DNA of 64,000 bases from Acidimicrobiaceae bacterium. GTDB taxonomy: Bacteria; Actinomycetota; Acidimicrobiia; Acidimicrobiales; Aldehydirespiratoraceae. Position 1 is the stretch's first letter; every line of letters begins with the position of its first letter. Positions 26,550 to 35,143 of the stretch are shown one piece after another. The notes beneath the pieces were generated by a model. It had not been told where the DNA came from and did not search any database. It worked only from the letters and a program-made list of their open reading frames with translations. The stretch is from assembly GCA_026706815.1 (NCBI GenBank), contig JAPOYA010000059.1, positions 1 to 64,000 of the forward strand, written 5' to 3'. A program made the position numbers and the translations under genes.

Positions 26550-27779
26550 CTAGACCAGTATGCCGAGGGGGGCTGCGGCGATGCGGTCGTCGAGGCGGAA
26601 GGCCGTGGTACCGGGATGGATAATGAGTCCTGCGCGGAAGGCATCACCGAGGCGGTCACGCAGCGCTGTGAGGTGGCGGGCATCGGCGGTGGCCACAGTA
26701 TTTGAGAGCTTGACCTCGAAGGCGATGACGCCTCCGTCGGGAAGGTCGGCCACCAGGTCGATCTCGTGGTCACCGCCCGCGGTTCGCAGGTGCCCGAACC
26801 GCCACCCCAATCCGAGCGCCTCGGCAGCGGCCGTGATCTGACACACCACCGCACTCTCGAAGAGCTCGCCGAGGCGGGGGCGCCGCTCACTCAGAGAATC
26901 AGCGGTGTCGTGATGGTCCGCCGACGCGAGTGCGGGATCGATCAGGTGACGTTTGGGCCGCTTGGTCAGCCGTTTCAGCCGGTTGTGGGACCATCCTGGC
27001 AGCTCTTCGATCAAACCCAGCCGGTCCAATAGATCGTGGTAGGTCTCGCCTGTGGCCTTGGACACGGCGGCGGCGTGGTGGATAGCGGCGTGATCTGCGT
27101 TGGTCCCGACCGCGGCACCGTAGGCACGGACGTAGCGGCGAAGCTTGCTCGTATTGCGTGGCGTGGCGGCGACCTCTGCGAGGTCCCGTGAAACGGCGAG
27201 ATCCAGGTAGGAACGAAGCGCCTCTTGGTGCTCCAGTGGTTCCATGCCGAGATACCCGGGCAGTCCCGACTCCACGGTTGGCGCCAGCTGCTCCGCCGAC
27301 GAGAACGCCGACCGGGCGCCGCGTACCGCTTCGATCCCTCGCTCGGCGAGGTCCTCAAGCGACACTGTCGGAGCGACTCCCCGCCTCTCGCTCAACGTCA
27401 TCGGTCGCAGCCGTAGCGGCAGGATCCGCCCGGCGCCGGCATGAATATCTGCCGTGACCGCAGCGCGCGATGACCCGCTCAAGATGAATCGGCCCGGCGA
27501 CCGGTCTTCGTCGATCATTCGCCTTACCGCGTCCCACACAGCGGGGACCCGCTGCCACTCGTCAATGAGCACAGGACTAGGCAGCGACGAGCAAGCCGCT
27601 TCGGGATCGTTCGAGACCATCTCGGCGGTAGGTGGATGGTCCAACCGGAGCGTGGCGGCAGCCAACTGCGACGCGGTACTGGTCTTGCCTGCTCCCCGTA
27701 CGCCTTCGACCAAAAGGGCCGGATGTACGCCAAGCAGGCGTGCGAGCCGACCGTCAACGCGCCGCGGGAGATACTCCAT
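26550..27779 (-). CDS. AAA ATPase with DUF4143 nuclease-like domain
   Basis: A 409-aa protein of the widespread AAA_14/DUF4143 type. Walker A is in VEGVRGAGKTST, Walker B in SPVLIDEWQRVP and sensor 1 in RFILSGSS. The C-terminal DUF4143 domain ends in HEIDLVADLPDG and VIAFEVKLS, a PD-(D/E)XK-like pattern. The role of this family is not established; it is often found in accessory regions near toxin-antitoxin genes, as here. Transcribed alone from an AT-rich promoter with repeated CTAATAGATTA boxes. Confidence 0.85.
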   Translation of the reverse strand: MEYLPRRVDGRLARLLGVHPALLVEGVRGAGKTSTASQLAAATLRLDHPPTAEMVSNDPEAACSSLPSPVLIDEWQRVPAVWDAVRRMIDEDRSPGRFILSGSSRAAVTADIHAGAGRILPLRLRPMTLSERRGVAPTVSLEDLAERGIEAVRGARSAFSSAEQLAPTVESGLPGYLGMEPLEHQEALRSYLDLAVSRDLAEVAATPRNTSKLRRYVRAYGAAVGTNADHAAIHHAAAVSKATGETYHDLLDRLGLIEELPGWSHNRLKRLTKRPKRHLIDPALASADHHDTADSLSERRPRLGELFESAVVCQITAAAEALGLGWRFGHLRTAGGDHEIDLVADLPDGGVIAFEVKLSNTVATADARHLTALRDRLGDAFRAGLIIHPGTTAFRLDDRIAAAPLGILV

Positions 27780-27789
27780 GCATAAAAGA

Positions 27790-27823
27790 CTAATAGATTA
27801 TCCACAATATGGCTAATAGATTA
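27790..27823 (-). promoter_or_regulatory. Direct repeats CTAATAGATTA upstream of the DUF4143 ATPase
   Basis: Exact 11-bp copies at 27790-27800 and 27813-27823, 23 bases apart, in the AT-rich leader just upstream of the ATG at 27779. The spacing of about two helical turns suits cooperative binding of a regulator to one face of the DNA (inference). Confidence 0.45.
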
Positions 27824-27893
27824 GCTGTTTATGTGATCCGATCACCTACTGATATGTCGGCACACGAGAAGCGGAAAGGATGGGCGTATGCAG

Positions 27894-28307
27894 TCATTTG
27901 CTGACGACTTGCTCTGTGGACACGTCGATCGCTTCGCGGTCGGGGCGTCGGGTTCGGGAGACTGCGGGGTACAACAGCCAGGGGAGGCACCAGAGGACCA
28001 TGGCGATCAGCAGGGCGGTCTCGCCTGAGGGACCTAGACCGGGAGCGTAGAAGGGTTCCACGAAATAGTGCGAGATGAAGCCTCCCCGGTACGGGGTCTC
28101 ACCGGCGAGACGCCAGAAGTCCTTCTCCCAAACCGTCAACGGGCACGGCAGACTCAAGATGTTCACCGCCGCGGTAGGCACCAGCATGGCCAGATACCAG
28201 CGCATCACCCGGGGCCTGCGCGCCACCACGGGAGCGCCGAAGACCAAGAAGACGGCCAGCAGCCCATGAGCCAGGGCCATCATGATCGCCAAGGACCAGT
28301 AGACCAC
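27894..28307 (-). CDS. DUF2784 membrane protein
   Basis: A 137-aa protein with about four transmembrane helices. The middle part NILSLPCPLTVWEKDFWRLAGE followed by YRGGFISHYF is the DUF2784 hallmark. Function unknown. It starts at GTG 28307. The charged C-terminal tail after TRRPDRE is cytoplasmic or linker-like. Lies downstream of another small membrane protein gene on the same strand. Confidence 0.8.
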   Translation of the reverse strand: MVYWSLAIMMALAHGLLAVFLVFGAPVVARRPRVMRWYLAMLVPTAAVNILSLPCPLTVWEKDFWRLAGETPYRGGFISHYFVEPFYAPGLGPSGETALLIAMVLWCLPWLLYPAVSRTRRPDREAIDVSTEQVVSK

Positions 28308-28383
28308 GACCCCACACTACTGCGATGCCACCACCGGTGACAGAGACGATAGATGTGCCCAGAGCCGGCTAGCCCCAGTCCGG

Positions 28384-28809
28384 CTAGCTCCAGGAGGCCA
28401 AGAGGATCCCGATGGCGCTGTAGGAGATCAGCGGATAGCCGCCGTTGATCGCGAACAGCCGCAGGCTGCGGCCCTCGAAGGCATAGTTGATGGCGTTCGA
28501 CGTGAAGATGAACCCGACCGCGGCCAGAACACCGAGGCCCAGTCCTTCGACAGCACCCTCAGCCTCCAAGCCCTGGACCAGCAGCGCCAAACCGGTAGTG
28601 AACACGAGCGCGGCGACAACGGCGATCACGTAGGGATACCACTGTCGAGGCGTTCCCTTCATGGCTTCCATATCGTCATCGGTGAGCCCGACGTCGGCCA
28701 TCCAAGGCTTGGCCCAGAACGTGTACCAGGCCGCGCCGAGCACCTGGTTGAACAGCACCGCGACGAGGATGGCCCAGTAGTTCAAGCTTCCAAGATCGAG
28801 ATTGTCCAT
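28384..28809 (-). CDS. DUF1761 membrane protein
   Basis: A 141-aa protein with four predicted membrane helices. The N-terminal YWAILVAVLFNQVLGAAWYT and FWAKPWM pattern and the C-terminal INGGYPLISYSAIGILLASW match DUF1761, a family of unknown function. Start ATG 28809 is chosen for the AAGGA 9 bases upstream, although the frame is open to 28851. Confidence 0.8.
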   Translation of the reverse strand: MDNLDLGSLNYWAILVAVLFNQVLGAAWYTFWAKPWMADVGLTDDDMEAMKGTPRQWYPYVIAVVAALVFTTGLALLVQGLEAEGAVEGLGLGVLAAVGFIFTSNAINYAFEGRSLRLFAINGGYPLISYSAIGILLASWS

Positions 28810-28875
28810 GTGCTGCGTTCCTTTCCAGCTACTCGCGAGAGTACTCGACAAAGGCCGTGCGAACTCAGGTTGAGC

Positions 28876-29265
28876 TCAGAGTTGACGAAGGTCGCGACAG
28901 GTCCACGGCGCACTGTCAATCAGCAGTTCAGGATCTCCCGTCCACAGAGTCGCACCGTGTGCCGCAGCGGTCGCGGCGGCGAAGGCATCGGCGTACGCCA
29001 TGGTGTAGTCCGACTTGATGCGCGCGGCCTCAAGCACCCGACGCGCATTGGGCAATTCGGCCGTCGCCACATCTCGCAGGTCGCGAACGGTCGCATGGGC
29101 CGCCGCATCCGCGTGACGCCTGCGGATGACGTAGAACACCTCGCCGAGGTTGATCCAACTGATAATCGGTCGTTGCGTGCCGAGCATCCCGGCCACGGCC
29201 GACGCGGCTGGTTCGCGGTCCTCGAGGTATTCGAGGATCGCCCAAGAATCCAAAACGACAGTCAC
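28876..29265 (-). CDS. VapC-type PIN toxin
   Basis: A 129-aa PIN-domain RNase. The metal-binding acids are visible: Asp6 in VVLDSWAILEYL, Glu42 in INLGEVFYVI, Asp93 in AYADAFAAATA and Asp110 in LWTGDPELL. It starts at GTG 29265, three bases after the antitoxin stop, and should be co-transcribed with it. VapC toxins cleave tRNA or rRNA when the antitoxin is degraded; the target here is unknown. Confidence 0.88.
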   Translation of the reverse strand: MTVVLDSWAILEYLEDREPAASAVAGMLGTQRPIISWINLGEVFYVIRRRHADAAAHATVRDLRDVATAELPNARRVLEAARIKSDYTMAYADAFAAATAAAHGATLWTGDPELLIDSAPWTCRDLRQL

Positions 29266-29268
29266 GGC

Positions 29269-29508
29269 TTACCGGCGCGCTTCACGCTGACGCTCAAATC
29301 GGCGCTCGGATTTGAGGCCTTCGACCAGTTCAGAGCCGCGGAATCGACCCCTGAGCGGTTTCGGGTTCCGGCTCAAGCGGGCAGGACGCATCGCCAGATG
29401 ATCGTCGCAGCACCAGAAGTCCACCTCGTCTCCCGGTTCGATGCCGAACCGATCACGCAGTTCCTTGGGTATGACGACTTGGCCCTTCGGTCCGACCGTA
29501 TAAGTCAT
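29269..29508 (-). CDS. AbrB/MazE-type antitoxin
   Basis: A 79-aa protein with the swapped-hairpin AbrB DNA-binding fold at the start: YTVGPKGQVVIPKELRDRFG followed by IEPGDEVDFW. The arginine-rich C-terminal tail (PLRGRFRG to REARR) probably binds the toxin. The ATG at 29508 is chosen over upstream in-frame codons because it sits at the end of a palindrome with a -10 box, indicating a leaderless mRNA. First gene of the pair with the PIN toxin. Confidence 0.88.
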   Translation of the reverse strand: MTYTVGPKGQVVIPKELRDRFGIEPGDEVDFWCCDDHLAMRPARLSRNPKPLRGRFRGSELVEGLKSERRFERQREARR

Positions 29509-29521
29509 ACTGTCTAGTATA
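29507..29521 (-). promoter_or_regulatory. -10 box and palindromic operator of the AbrB/VapC pair
   Basis: TATACT (29521-29516, minus strand) lies 7 bases before the ATG. It is part of the inverted repeat ATACT-AGAC-AGTAT that runs into the start codon, as expected for an autoregulated toxin-antitoxin promoter. Confidence 0.55.
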
Positions 29522-29672
29522 ACTCCGATGTTGGAGTGGGCACCGCTTCGGAGATCAGAAAGCGGCTCCGATCCTAGAGACGCCTGAACCGGGACGGTTT
29601 TGGCCCGGCGCCGGTTTCTCCGCAATGCTCTGGCGCAGTGGAACCTGAAGTGTTGCCAAATCGGGGGCAGAT

Positions 29673-30842
29673 ATGAGTGAAATAGATGACGAGCGACGGG
29701 CGCGGCTGCTCGACGGACGGGCCTGGGAGGACTTCTGCGACACGTTGAAAGCCGCAGGTCGAATAGTCATACGGGAAACGCCCGACGGCGACCCGCAAGA
29801 CCGGGTCGAGGGCTTTCGCTACCTGACCCGCATGATGTTGATGGCCAACGGCCGAGTGATAGAGCGGCGCACCCCCGGCGCCAGGCCGCAGAGCATCTGG
29901 GTCATTCCGCCGCCGATGCAGGGCGGCATGGGGGTGCAGTCCCCCAACCAGGACCACATCGTCCAAGCCGTCGACCCCGAGTACTGCTATCGGATAACCG
30001 GAACGGCAGGCGACGCTTACACGCATCTGTCAGCGTGGAGTCCGCCGGTGCCAGACGATGTCGGAGCCACCGCCGTAGGACTCGACGCAGAGGATCACCT
30101 CGAGACGTTCAACCCCAACATGGCCCTCACTCCCCACACCGCCTATCTGCATGATTTCGCCGACGCAGACGGCACCGTCGACTTCATCCTGTCCGTCGAC
30201 GAGCCCGCAGACGGGTCGCAGTGGATGTCGATGGCGCCCACAACCCGCGAGTTGATGGGCCGAGTGGTCTATGACGACCGGACCACCCAGGCCAGGCCAC
30301 GGCTGCAGATCCAATGCCTCCAAGAGCATCCCCAGCCGCTCACCCCCGAACCAGAGGACATGGCGGTGCGCCTAGCGGTTGCTGCTCAACTCATCCTGGG
30401 CCTGCAATCCGACTACGGCGGATGGACCCGCGACCTCCTCACCCGCGAGAACCAGACCGAATACACCAAGGAGTGGTACGAGCGCATCGGCGGTTCCCCC
30501 GACGACCGGATCTTCGAGTTCGGCTACTGGCGAGTGCCACACGACAAGGCCCTCGTCGTCGAGTTCGAGGAACCGCAGACGCAGCACTGGAACTTCCAAC
30601 TCTGCAACCACTGGATGGAGAACCTCGCCAACTACGCAACCGGCCAAGGCTACATAGACAAGGAGAACGCGGTGCGCGACGGTTCAGTTGTGCGCATCGT
30701 CGTCGCCCACTCCGATCCAGGTGTTCCCAACTGGATCGAACCCGTCACACACGACCACGGAGTCATGGGTTGTCGCTTCGTGCGACCGTCGACAGAGCCA
30801 CAGGTTTCGTGCCGTCTCGTCGACCTCGCTGACCTGGCCTGA
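29673..30842 (+). CDS. DUF1214 domain protein (copy 1)
   Basis: A 389-aa protein. The N-terminal [18 protein letters not shown] and [10 protein letters not shown], and the C-terminal [33 protein letters not shown] and GHDHG-like [10 protein letters not shown] segments are DUF1214 hallmarks; the last part resembles the jelly-roll half of DUF1254/DUF1214 proteins. No signal peptide or catalytic motif is evident and the function is not known. The window has two more copies (35144-36250 and 55429-56568), so these are paralogues, not a tandem repeat. Confidence 0.85.
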   Translation: MSEIDDERRARLLDGRAWEDFCDTLKAAGRIVIRETPDGDPQDRVEGFRYLTRMMLMANGRVIERRTPGARPQSIWVIPPPMQGGMGVQSPNQDHIVQAVDPEYCYRITGTAGDAYTHLSAWSPPVPDDVGATAVGLDAEDHLETFNPNMALTPHTAYLHDFADADGTVDFILSVDEPADGSQWMSMAPTTRELMGRVVYDDRTTQARPRLQIQCLQEHPQPLTPEPEDMAVRLAVAAQLILGLQSDYGGWTRDLLTRENQTEYTKEWYERIGGSPDDRIFEFGYWRVPHDKALVVEFEEPQTQHWNFQLCNHWMENLANYATGQGYIDKENAVRDGSVVRIVVAHSDPGVPNWIEPVTHDHGVMGCRFVRPSTEPQVSCRLVDLADLA

Positions 30843-31032
30843 CATCGCTGGCCAAATCTCCTCTTGACGACGGGCGCATTGTGGCGCATCATGTTGCATC
30901 CGTCGCACTTAGGTTGCCGTCTGAGAGTTCTGGGCCCCACGGGCTCCGAGAGCGCGGGGCGGTGGTGCGCATCCTTTGGGGGAGGAGGTGCGCCCACCGC
31001 CACCGTAGCCCGACGCAGTGTGAATGCTCGAT
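30843..31032. other. Intergenic stretch before an SDR remnant
   Basis: About 190 bases with no gene that I can support. Together with the SDR remnant it forms the 374-base gap between DUF1214 copy 1 and modC, and it appears to be decayed sequence. Confidence 0.4.
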
Positions 31033-31107
31033 TCATACGGCAGTCCAGCCTCCGTCGACGTGCAGGACGGCGCCGGTGACGATCGCGGCCTTGCCGTCGA
31101 GACGGAA
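31033..31107 (-). pseudogene. Short-chain dehydrogenase remnant with internal deletion
   Basis: The minus strand reads FRLDGKAAIVTGA directly joined to GAVLHVDGGWTAV and a stop. The first part is the SDR N-terminal start of the nucleotide-binding fold, the second is the SDR C-terminal end. About 230 residues between them are missing, so the two ends were probably fused by deletion between short matching sequences at the shared GA/GCC bases. Confidence 0.65.
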
Positions 31108-31216
31108 CAGGGCTTGCGGGGTGGGGGGCGGAAGTCGATGTGCCAGGAAACGAACGTTTCGGCAATGCTGCCCTTGGCGGAGGCGGATCCGGCAGTCGAT
31201 GTGGCGGGTGGCGGAG

Positions 31217-31909
31217 TCAGGGCTGCGATGACGCTCGATTGAGGGTTCTCGAAGTGAGGGTGAGGGTGGTGTCGGCGTATCTGGCATCGTCGGGGTCGTG
31301 GGTCACCCACACGACGGTGCGGTGCTCGGTGCTTGTCAGCAGATCCCTCAGATCCTCGCGGCTTTGGTCGTCCACTGAAGCCAAGGGCTCGTCCAACAAC
31401 AGCACCCGGGCCGGCGTGGCGAGCGCCCGGGCGATTGAGGCCCGTTGGCGTTGACCGCCCGAGAGTTGCGCGGGCCTGACCATGGCCGCCTCTGAGAGCC
31501 CGACCGCAGCGAGGTAGTCGCCAGCCCGGTTCCGTGCGGCGGCTCGCTTCAAACCGGCGCGGCGCAGTGGATAGGCCACGTTGTCCACGACCCGCAGATG
31601 CTCGAACAGCCGGTGATCTTGAAACGCCACGGCCACGCTTCGCTGATGTGCAGCGGTGAAGACAGATCCCGCGTTGTCGACGACTCGCCCGTCGATTTTG
31701 AGCTCTCCGCTTTCGAGACGTTCGAGTCCTGCAATGAGGCGCAGCAGTGTCGTTTTCCCCACGCCGTTCGGGCCGATGACCGCAGTCCGTTCTTCGCTGA
31801 TGGCAGTATCGAGCCGCAGTGTGAAGTCTTCACGTCTCACGACCCCGCGGACCTCAATTCGAACCGGCCCAACCGCCGGCGGAGCCATCGGGCTCATCGG
31901 GTCAGCCAC
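31217..31909 (-). CDS. modC: Molybdate ABC transporter ATPase
   Basis: A 230-aa ABC ATPase: Walker A GPNGVGKTT, Q-loop AVAFQDHRLF, signature LSGGQRQR, Walker B VLLLDEPLASVD and switch His in VTHDPDDA. It lacks the C-terminal Mop/TOBE domain of full-length ModC, so molybdate sensing at the transporter is probably absent. It overlaps modB by 16 bases and is the last gene of the regulator-modA-modB-modC operon. It powers import of molybdate (or tungstate); the assignment rests on the operon more than on the ATPase alone. Confidence 0.85.
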   Translation of the reverse strand: MADPMSPMAPPAVGPVRIEVRGVVRREDFTLRLDTAISEERTAVIGPNGVGKTTLLRLIAGLERLESGELKIDGRVVDNAGSVFTAAHQRSVAVAFQDHRLFEHLRVVDNVAYPLRRAGLKRAAARNRAGDYLAAVGLSEAAMVRPAQLSGGQRQRASIARALATPARVLLLDEPLASVDDQSREDLRDLLTSTEHRTVVWVTHDPDDARYADTTLTLTSRTLNRASSQP

Positions 31910-32685
31910 CTGCCGCGCAGGCCGACCAGCACACCGAGACTGACCGCAAGCAACAACACGCTGATCGCGACCGCAGACTCCGGGTCGGACTCCAGAGCCA
32001 GGAAGGCCTGCAACGGCAGCGTGCGAGTCCTCCCTCCGATACTCCCCGCGAAGGTGATCGTGGCCCCGAACTCACCCAGGGCTCGAGCCCACCCGAGTGC
32101 CAGACCAGCGCCGATCGCGCCGCGGATTGAAGGCACAGTGACCGTCGCGAATGCTGTCATCGGTCCCGCGGCGTTCACGGCAGCCGCTTCTTCGAGATCG
32201 CGGCCCTGCGCGACGAGGGCGCTCTCGACGGTTGTGACGAAGAACGGCAGAGCGACGAATGTGGCGGCCAGAATCGTGCCCGCGGTTGTGAAGGGCAGGG
32301 TGACGCCGAACCAGCTGTCGAGCCACTGACCGATCAGGCCCCGGCGGCCGAGCGCAAAAAGCAGGGCGGCGCCGGCCACAACCGGCGGCAGCACCATCGG
32401 CAGCAACACCACTGCTCTCACGAGTCGGGGGAACGGCAGATCGACGCGTGCCAACACCCACGCCAGCGGCAGACCCAGCAACAGGCACAGTCCCGCGGCG
32501 CTGAAGCTGACAATGAGCGAAACCCGGGTTGCCTCGAGGACCGCGTCGTCGGCGAGTCGGGTTCCCAGTGACGACCACGGCGCTCGTTGCAACAGCCCTA
32601 TCAGGGGAACGACCAGAAGCGCCACGGCCAGCATCGCCGGGACCAGCAGCGGGAGGGGAGCGCGCGGCAGGCGGATCATCAGCAC
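31894..32685 (-). CDS. modB: Molybdate ABC transporter permease
   Basis: A 263-aa integral membrane protein with about six helices and the ABC permease coupling loop: SIRGAIGAGLALGWARALGE followed by FGATITFAG, which is typical of ModB/CysT-type permeases. It forms the channel for the ion delivered by ModA and is driven by ModC. Overlaps both neighbours (16 bases with modC, 7 with modA). Confidence 0.9.
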   Translation of the reverse strand: MLMIRLPRAPLPLLVPAMLAVALLVVPLIGLLQRAPWSSLGTRLADDAVLEATRVSLIVSFSAAGLCLLLGLPLAWVLARVDLPFPRLVRAVVLLPMVLPPVVAGAALLFALGRRGLIGQWLDSWFGVTLPFTTAGTILAATFVALPFFVTTVESALVAQGRDLEEAAAVNAAGPMTAFATVTVPSIRGAIGAGLALGWARALGEFGATITFAGSIGGRTRTLPLQAFLALESDPESAVAISVLLLAVSLGVLVGLRGRWLTR

Positions 32686-33449
32686 CGCCCCAGTTCGAAG
32701 CCGGCCTGTTGCAGCACTTGGGGAAGCAGGTAACGGTCGACCGTTGTTGCTGGACTCGGCGCGCCGACCTCAGACGGACTCGCGAGCGCTGCGATTCCAT
32801 AGCGGGTGACGGCTGGATTTTTGCAACCGTCGGCACCCTCGAGGCGCGCGTCGTTGATCGTCTGAAGGCCCAGGCTCGCCGCATCGGTGGCGTAGACGAG
32901 TCCGGCGTCGAGTTCCCCGCCGGCGAGCTTGTGGGCCAGAGCGCGCACGTTGGGTTCGGCGGTGTCGGGGCGCAAGGTCAAACCGAACTCTTCGGCGACT
33001 CGCAGTGCGGTTGCCCCGCAGGGGACTTCGGGTGCGCAGAGACCGATCAAGGGAGCACCCAGGCTCAGGTCGTCGATGCTGTTGATTCGGGCGGGGTTGC
33101 CGTCGGCCACCGCCAACACGAGCCGGTTGGCAATCCGCGGCTCATCGACCACGACATAGCCGAGGTCGAGAATCTCATCGAGTCGCGAGACGTCGGCTGC
33201 GACGATGATGTCCGGTCTTGCCCCGTCTCGGACTTGAGCGATGAGCCGGGAGCTTCCGGCCAGCACCCACTCGGGTGGCGAGACGCTCCCTTCGGCCCGC
33301 AGTTCCGCGTCGATGTCGTCGGTGGCCGCGGCCAGCGAAGACGCCGCGAAGATCAGGGTTTCGCCGTCATCTGACGAACAAGAACCGAGTGCCCAGACCA
33401 GTGCGATCAACGGCATGATCCTGTACGCCTTGTGCATGGTTAGTGCCAT
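32679..33449 (-). CDS. modA: Molybdate-binding lipoprotein
   Basis: A 256-aa substrate-binding protein. A signal peptide ends in a lipobox (ALGSCSS), so it is anchored outside the membrane by a lipidated Cys. IFAASSLAAATDDI and GSSRLIAQVRDGARPDIIVAAD are the ModA ligand-binding segments (serines that hold the oxyanion), and ALAHKLAGGELDAGLVYATDA is the standard later motif. Start ATG 33449 overlaps the stop of the regulator gene (TGATG). Confidence 0.9.
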   Translation of the reverse strand: MALTMHKAYRIMPLIALVWALGSCSSDDGETLIFAASSLAAATDDIDAELRAEGSVSPPEWVLAGSSRLIAQVRDGARPDIIVAADVSRLDEILDLGYVVVDEPRIANRLVLAVADGNPARINSIDDLSLGAPLIGLCAPEVPCGATALRVAEEFGLTLRPDTAEPNVRALAHKLAGGELDAGLVYATDAASLGLQTINDARLEGADGCKNPAVTRYGIAALASPSEVGAPSPATTVDRYLLPQVLQQAGFELGRC

Positions 33450-33838
33450 CAGGCTCGTTCGACGACTACTGCAGTCGACTTGATGGAGGCCACGGCTCTC
33501 ACTCCGGGTTCGAGTCCGAGGTCGTCGACTGCCTCTGCGGATATGAGCGACACGACTCGGTGAGGCCCGGCCTGTATCTCTACCTGGGCCATCACGGTGT
33601 CGCGAACGACCCGCGTCACCAGCCCGGGGAATCGGTTGCGAGCTGACACAGAGCGGGTTTCATCGGGCGGTGATTCAGCGAGCTCCAGCGCCAGGCGGGC
33701 CAGTTCCGGCCCGGCGATCTCTCGTTGCCCACCGGTTGTCCGCTGTGTTTCGATACGTCCTTGGTCTGCCCAGCGGCGGACTGTGTCGACGCTGACTCCG
33801 AGCAATTGCGCTGCTTCCCCCATGCGAAACTGGTTCAT
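33449..33838 (-). CDS. Mop-domain transcription regulator of the mod operon
   Basis: A 129-aa two-domain protein. Residues 4-45 are an excisionase/MerR-like HTH (FRMGEAAQLLGVSVDTVRRW then GRIETQRTTGGQRE), and residues ~66-127 a TOBE/Mop domain (NRFPGLVTRVVRDTVMAQVE to AVASIKSTAVVVE) of the kind that binds molybdate. Similar proteins sit at the head of actinobacterial and clostridial mod operons and are expected to adjust transcription to molybdate supply. First gene of the operon, with a -10 box 8 bases before its ATG. Confidence 0.85.
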   Translation of the reverse strand: MNQFRMGEAAQLLGVSVDTVRRWADQGRIETQRTTGGQREIAGPELARLALELAESPPDETRSVSARNRFPGLVTRVVRDTVMAQVEIQAGPHRVVSLISAEAVDDLGLEPGVRAVASIKSTAVVVERA

Positions 33839-33846
33839 GCGCTGAA

Positions 33847-33852
33847 ATTATA
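33847..33852 (-). promoter_or_regulatory. -10 box of the mod operon
   Basis: A consensus TATAAT lies 8 bases before the regulator ATG, in a short AT-rich stretch. The mRNA is probably leaderless or has a very short leader. Confidence 0.5.
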
Positions 33853-33931
33853 TAAGAACTCTATGATTTGCGGCTATTCAAGATAGAAAGCTGTATGGGC
33901 GAGAAGTCCGCCCAAAAGTCCATCACTCCCG

Positions 33932-33937
33932 TAGTCT
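33932..33937 (+). promoter_or_regulatory. -10 box of the MscS gene
   Basis: TAGTCT, 6 bases before the ATG at 33944. It fits the TANNNT-N6-ATG pattern seen repeatedly in this window. Confidence 0.4.
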
Positions 33938-33943
33938 CAATCC

Positions 33944-35071
33944 ATGACTAATTTGCTGGCACAAAGCGAAGGCCTGCTCGATGCCTGCGGAGACCAGGGT
34001 TCTTACATCTGCGAGCAGGTATATGAGTGGACCAACAACAAGCTCCTCTCAACGGGCGCCGACTGGCTGCTCGACCGGCCGATCCGAATTCTGCTGATCG
34101 TGATCCTTGCCTGGACCGCGTCGAAGATCCTCCAGAGGTCCGTGCTGAAATTCGCCCAGACCATCGCCAACTCTCCGACGGATCCCCGTCTGCAAACGCT
34201 CCGTGAGCGCGGACCCGGCAAGTTGTTGATGGAGGAGAGGGAGTTGAAGCGCGCGGCGGCGCGTGCCGAGACCATCGGCCTGGTCCTGCGGAGCCTCGGC
34301 GTAGCGGGCATCTGGATGGTGGCCCTGTTCATGATCCTCGGCCAGCTCGACATCGACTTGGCGCCTTTGATCGCAGGCGCCGGCATCGGCGGCCTGGCGT
34401 TGGGCTTCGGGGCCCAGTCGATTGTCAAAGACTTCCTCTCGGGCCTGTTCATGCTGATCGAGGATCAATACGGAGTCGGCGACATCGTCGACGTCGGCAG
34501 CGCTTCGGGCACCGTTGAGAAGGTGTCTCTGCGCTCGACGACCATCCGCGACGTCAAAGGAACGGTCTGGCACGTGCCCAACGGCGTGATCTCGAGGGTC
34601 GGAAACTCCAGTCAGCTCTGGTCGCGTGCCCTTTTGGACGTGGAAGTGGCCTACGACACGGATCTCGATCTGGCCCGCGATGTGATCCAGCAGGTCGGCG
34701 ACAGCTTGTGGGAGGACCCCGAATGGGGAGGCGACGAGTTGATGGAGCGCCCGGAGATCTGGGGTGTTCAGGACCTCGGCGCCTCGGCGGTGGCGCTGCG
34801 GCTGGTGGTGAAGACCGAGCCCTCCAAGCAATGGGCCGTCGAGAGGGAACTGCGCATGCGGCTCAAGGTTGCGTTCGACAAGGCGGGGATCGAGATCCCC
34901 TTCCCACAGCAGACCGTCTGGCACCGGAATGTAGACGCCGTAGGCCACGAGGCCAAGGCCAAGCCCGCAGGCCAAACCGAGTCCGAAGACAAGCCAGAGC
35001 CTGAGGACGAGTCAAAGTCTGAGATGAAGTCCAAGGTCGGCGCGGATTCTGAGAGCCAGTCTGAGAGCTGA
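33944..35071 (+). CDS. Small-conductance mechanosensitive channel (MscS family)
   Basis: A 375-aa membrane protein. One or two N-terminal helices precede the pore helix region (LIAGAGIGGLALGFGAQSIV followed by KDFLSGLFMLIEDQYGVGD), the glycine/alanine-packed TM3 of MscS, and then the beta domain VGSASGTVEKVSLRSTTIRD. It opens under membrane tension to release solutes in hypo-osmotic shock. The last ~45 residues are an unusual acidic, Ser/Glu/Lys-rich tail with repeated ED/SE motifs, probably disordered and cytoplasmic. Confidence 0.9.
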   Translation: MTNLLAQSEGLLDACGDQGSYICEQVYEWTNNKLLSTGADWLLDRPIRILLIVILAWTASKILQRSVLKFAQTIANSPTDPRLQTLRERGPGKLLMEERELKRAAARAETIGLVLRSLGVAGIWMVALFMILGQLDIDLAPLIAGAGIGGLALGFGAQSIVKDFLSGLFMLIEDQYGVGDIVDVGSASGTVEKVSLRSTTIRDVKGTVWHVPNGVISRVGNSSQLWSRALLDVEVAYDTDLDLARDVIQQVGDSLWEDPEWGGDELMERPEIWGVQDLGASAVALRLVVKTEPSKQWAVERELRMRLKVAFDKAGIEIPFPQQTVWHRNVDAVGHEAKAKPAGQTESEDKPEPEDESKSEMKSKVGADSESQSES

Positions 35072-35131
35072 GCCCAACTGGCGCAGCAGGCCGGCCCGGC
35101 CGGTGATTGGCCCCACTGGATCGGGTCGTTC

Positions 35132-35137
35132 TAGGGT
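35132..35137 (+). promoter_or_regulatory. -10 box of DUF1214 copy 2
   Basis: TAGGGT, 6 bases before the ATG at 35144; same TANNNT-N6-ATG arrangement as at other genes here. Confidence 0.4.
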
Positions 35138-35143
35138 TCGGCC

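Noticed and set aside
34049..34975. 308-codon minus-strand open frame opposite MscS
   Set aside because: Antisense shadow; the plus-strand MscS motifs are unambiguous.
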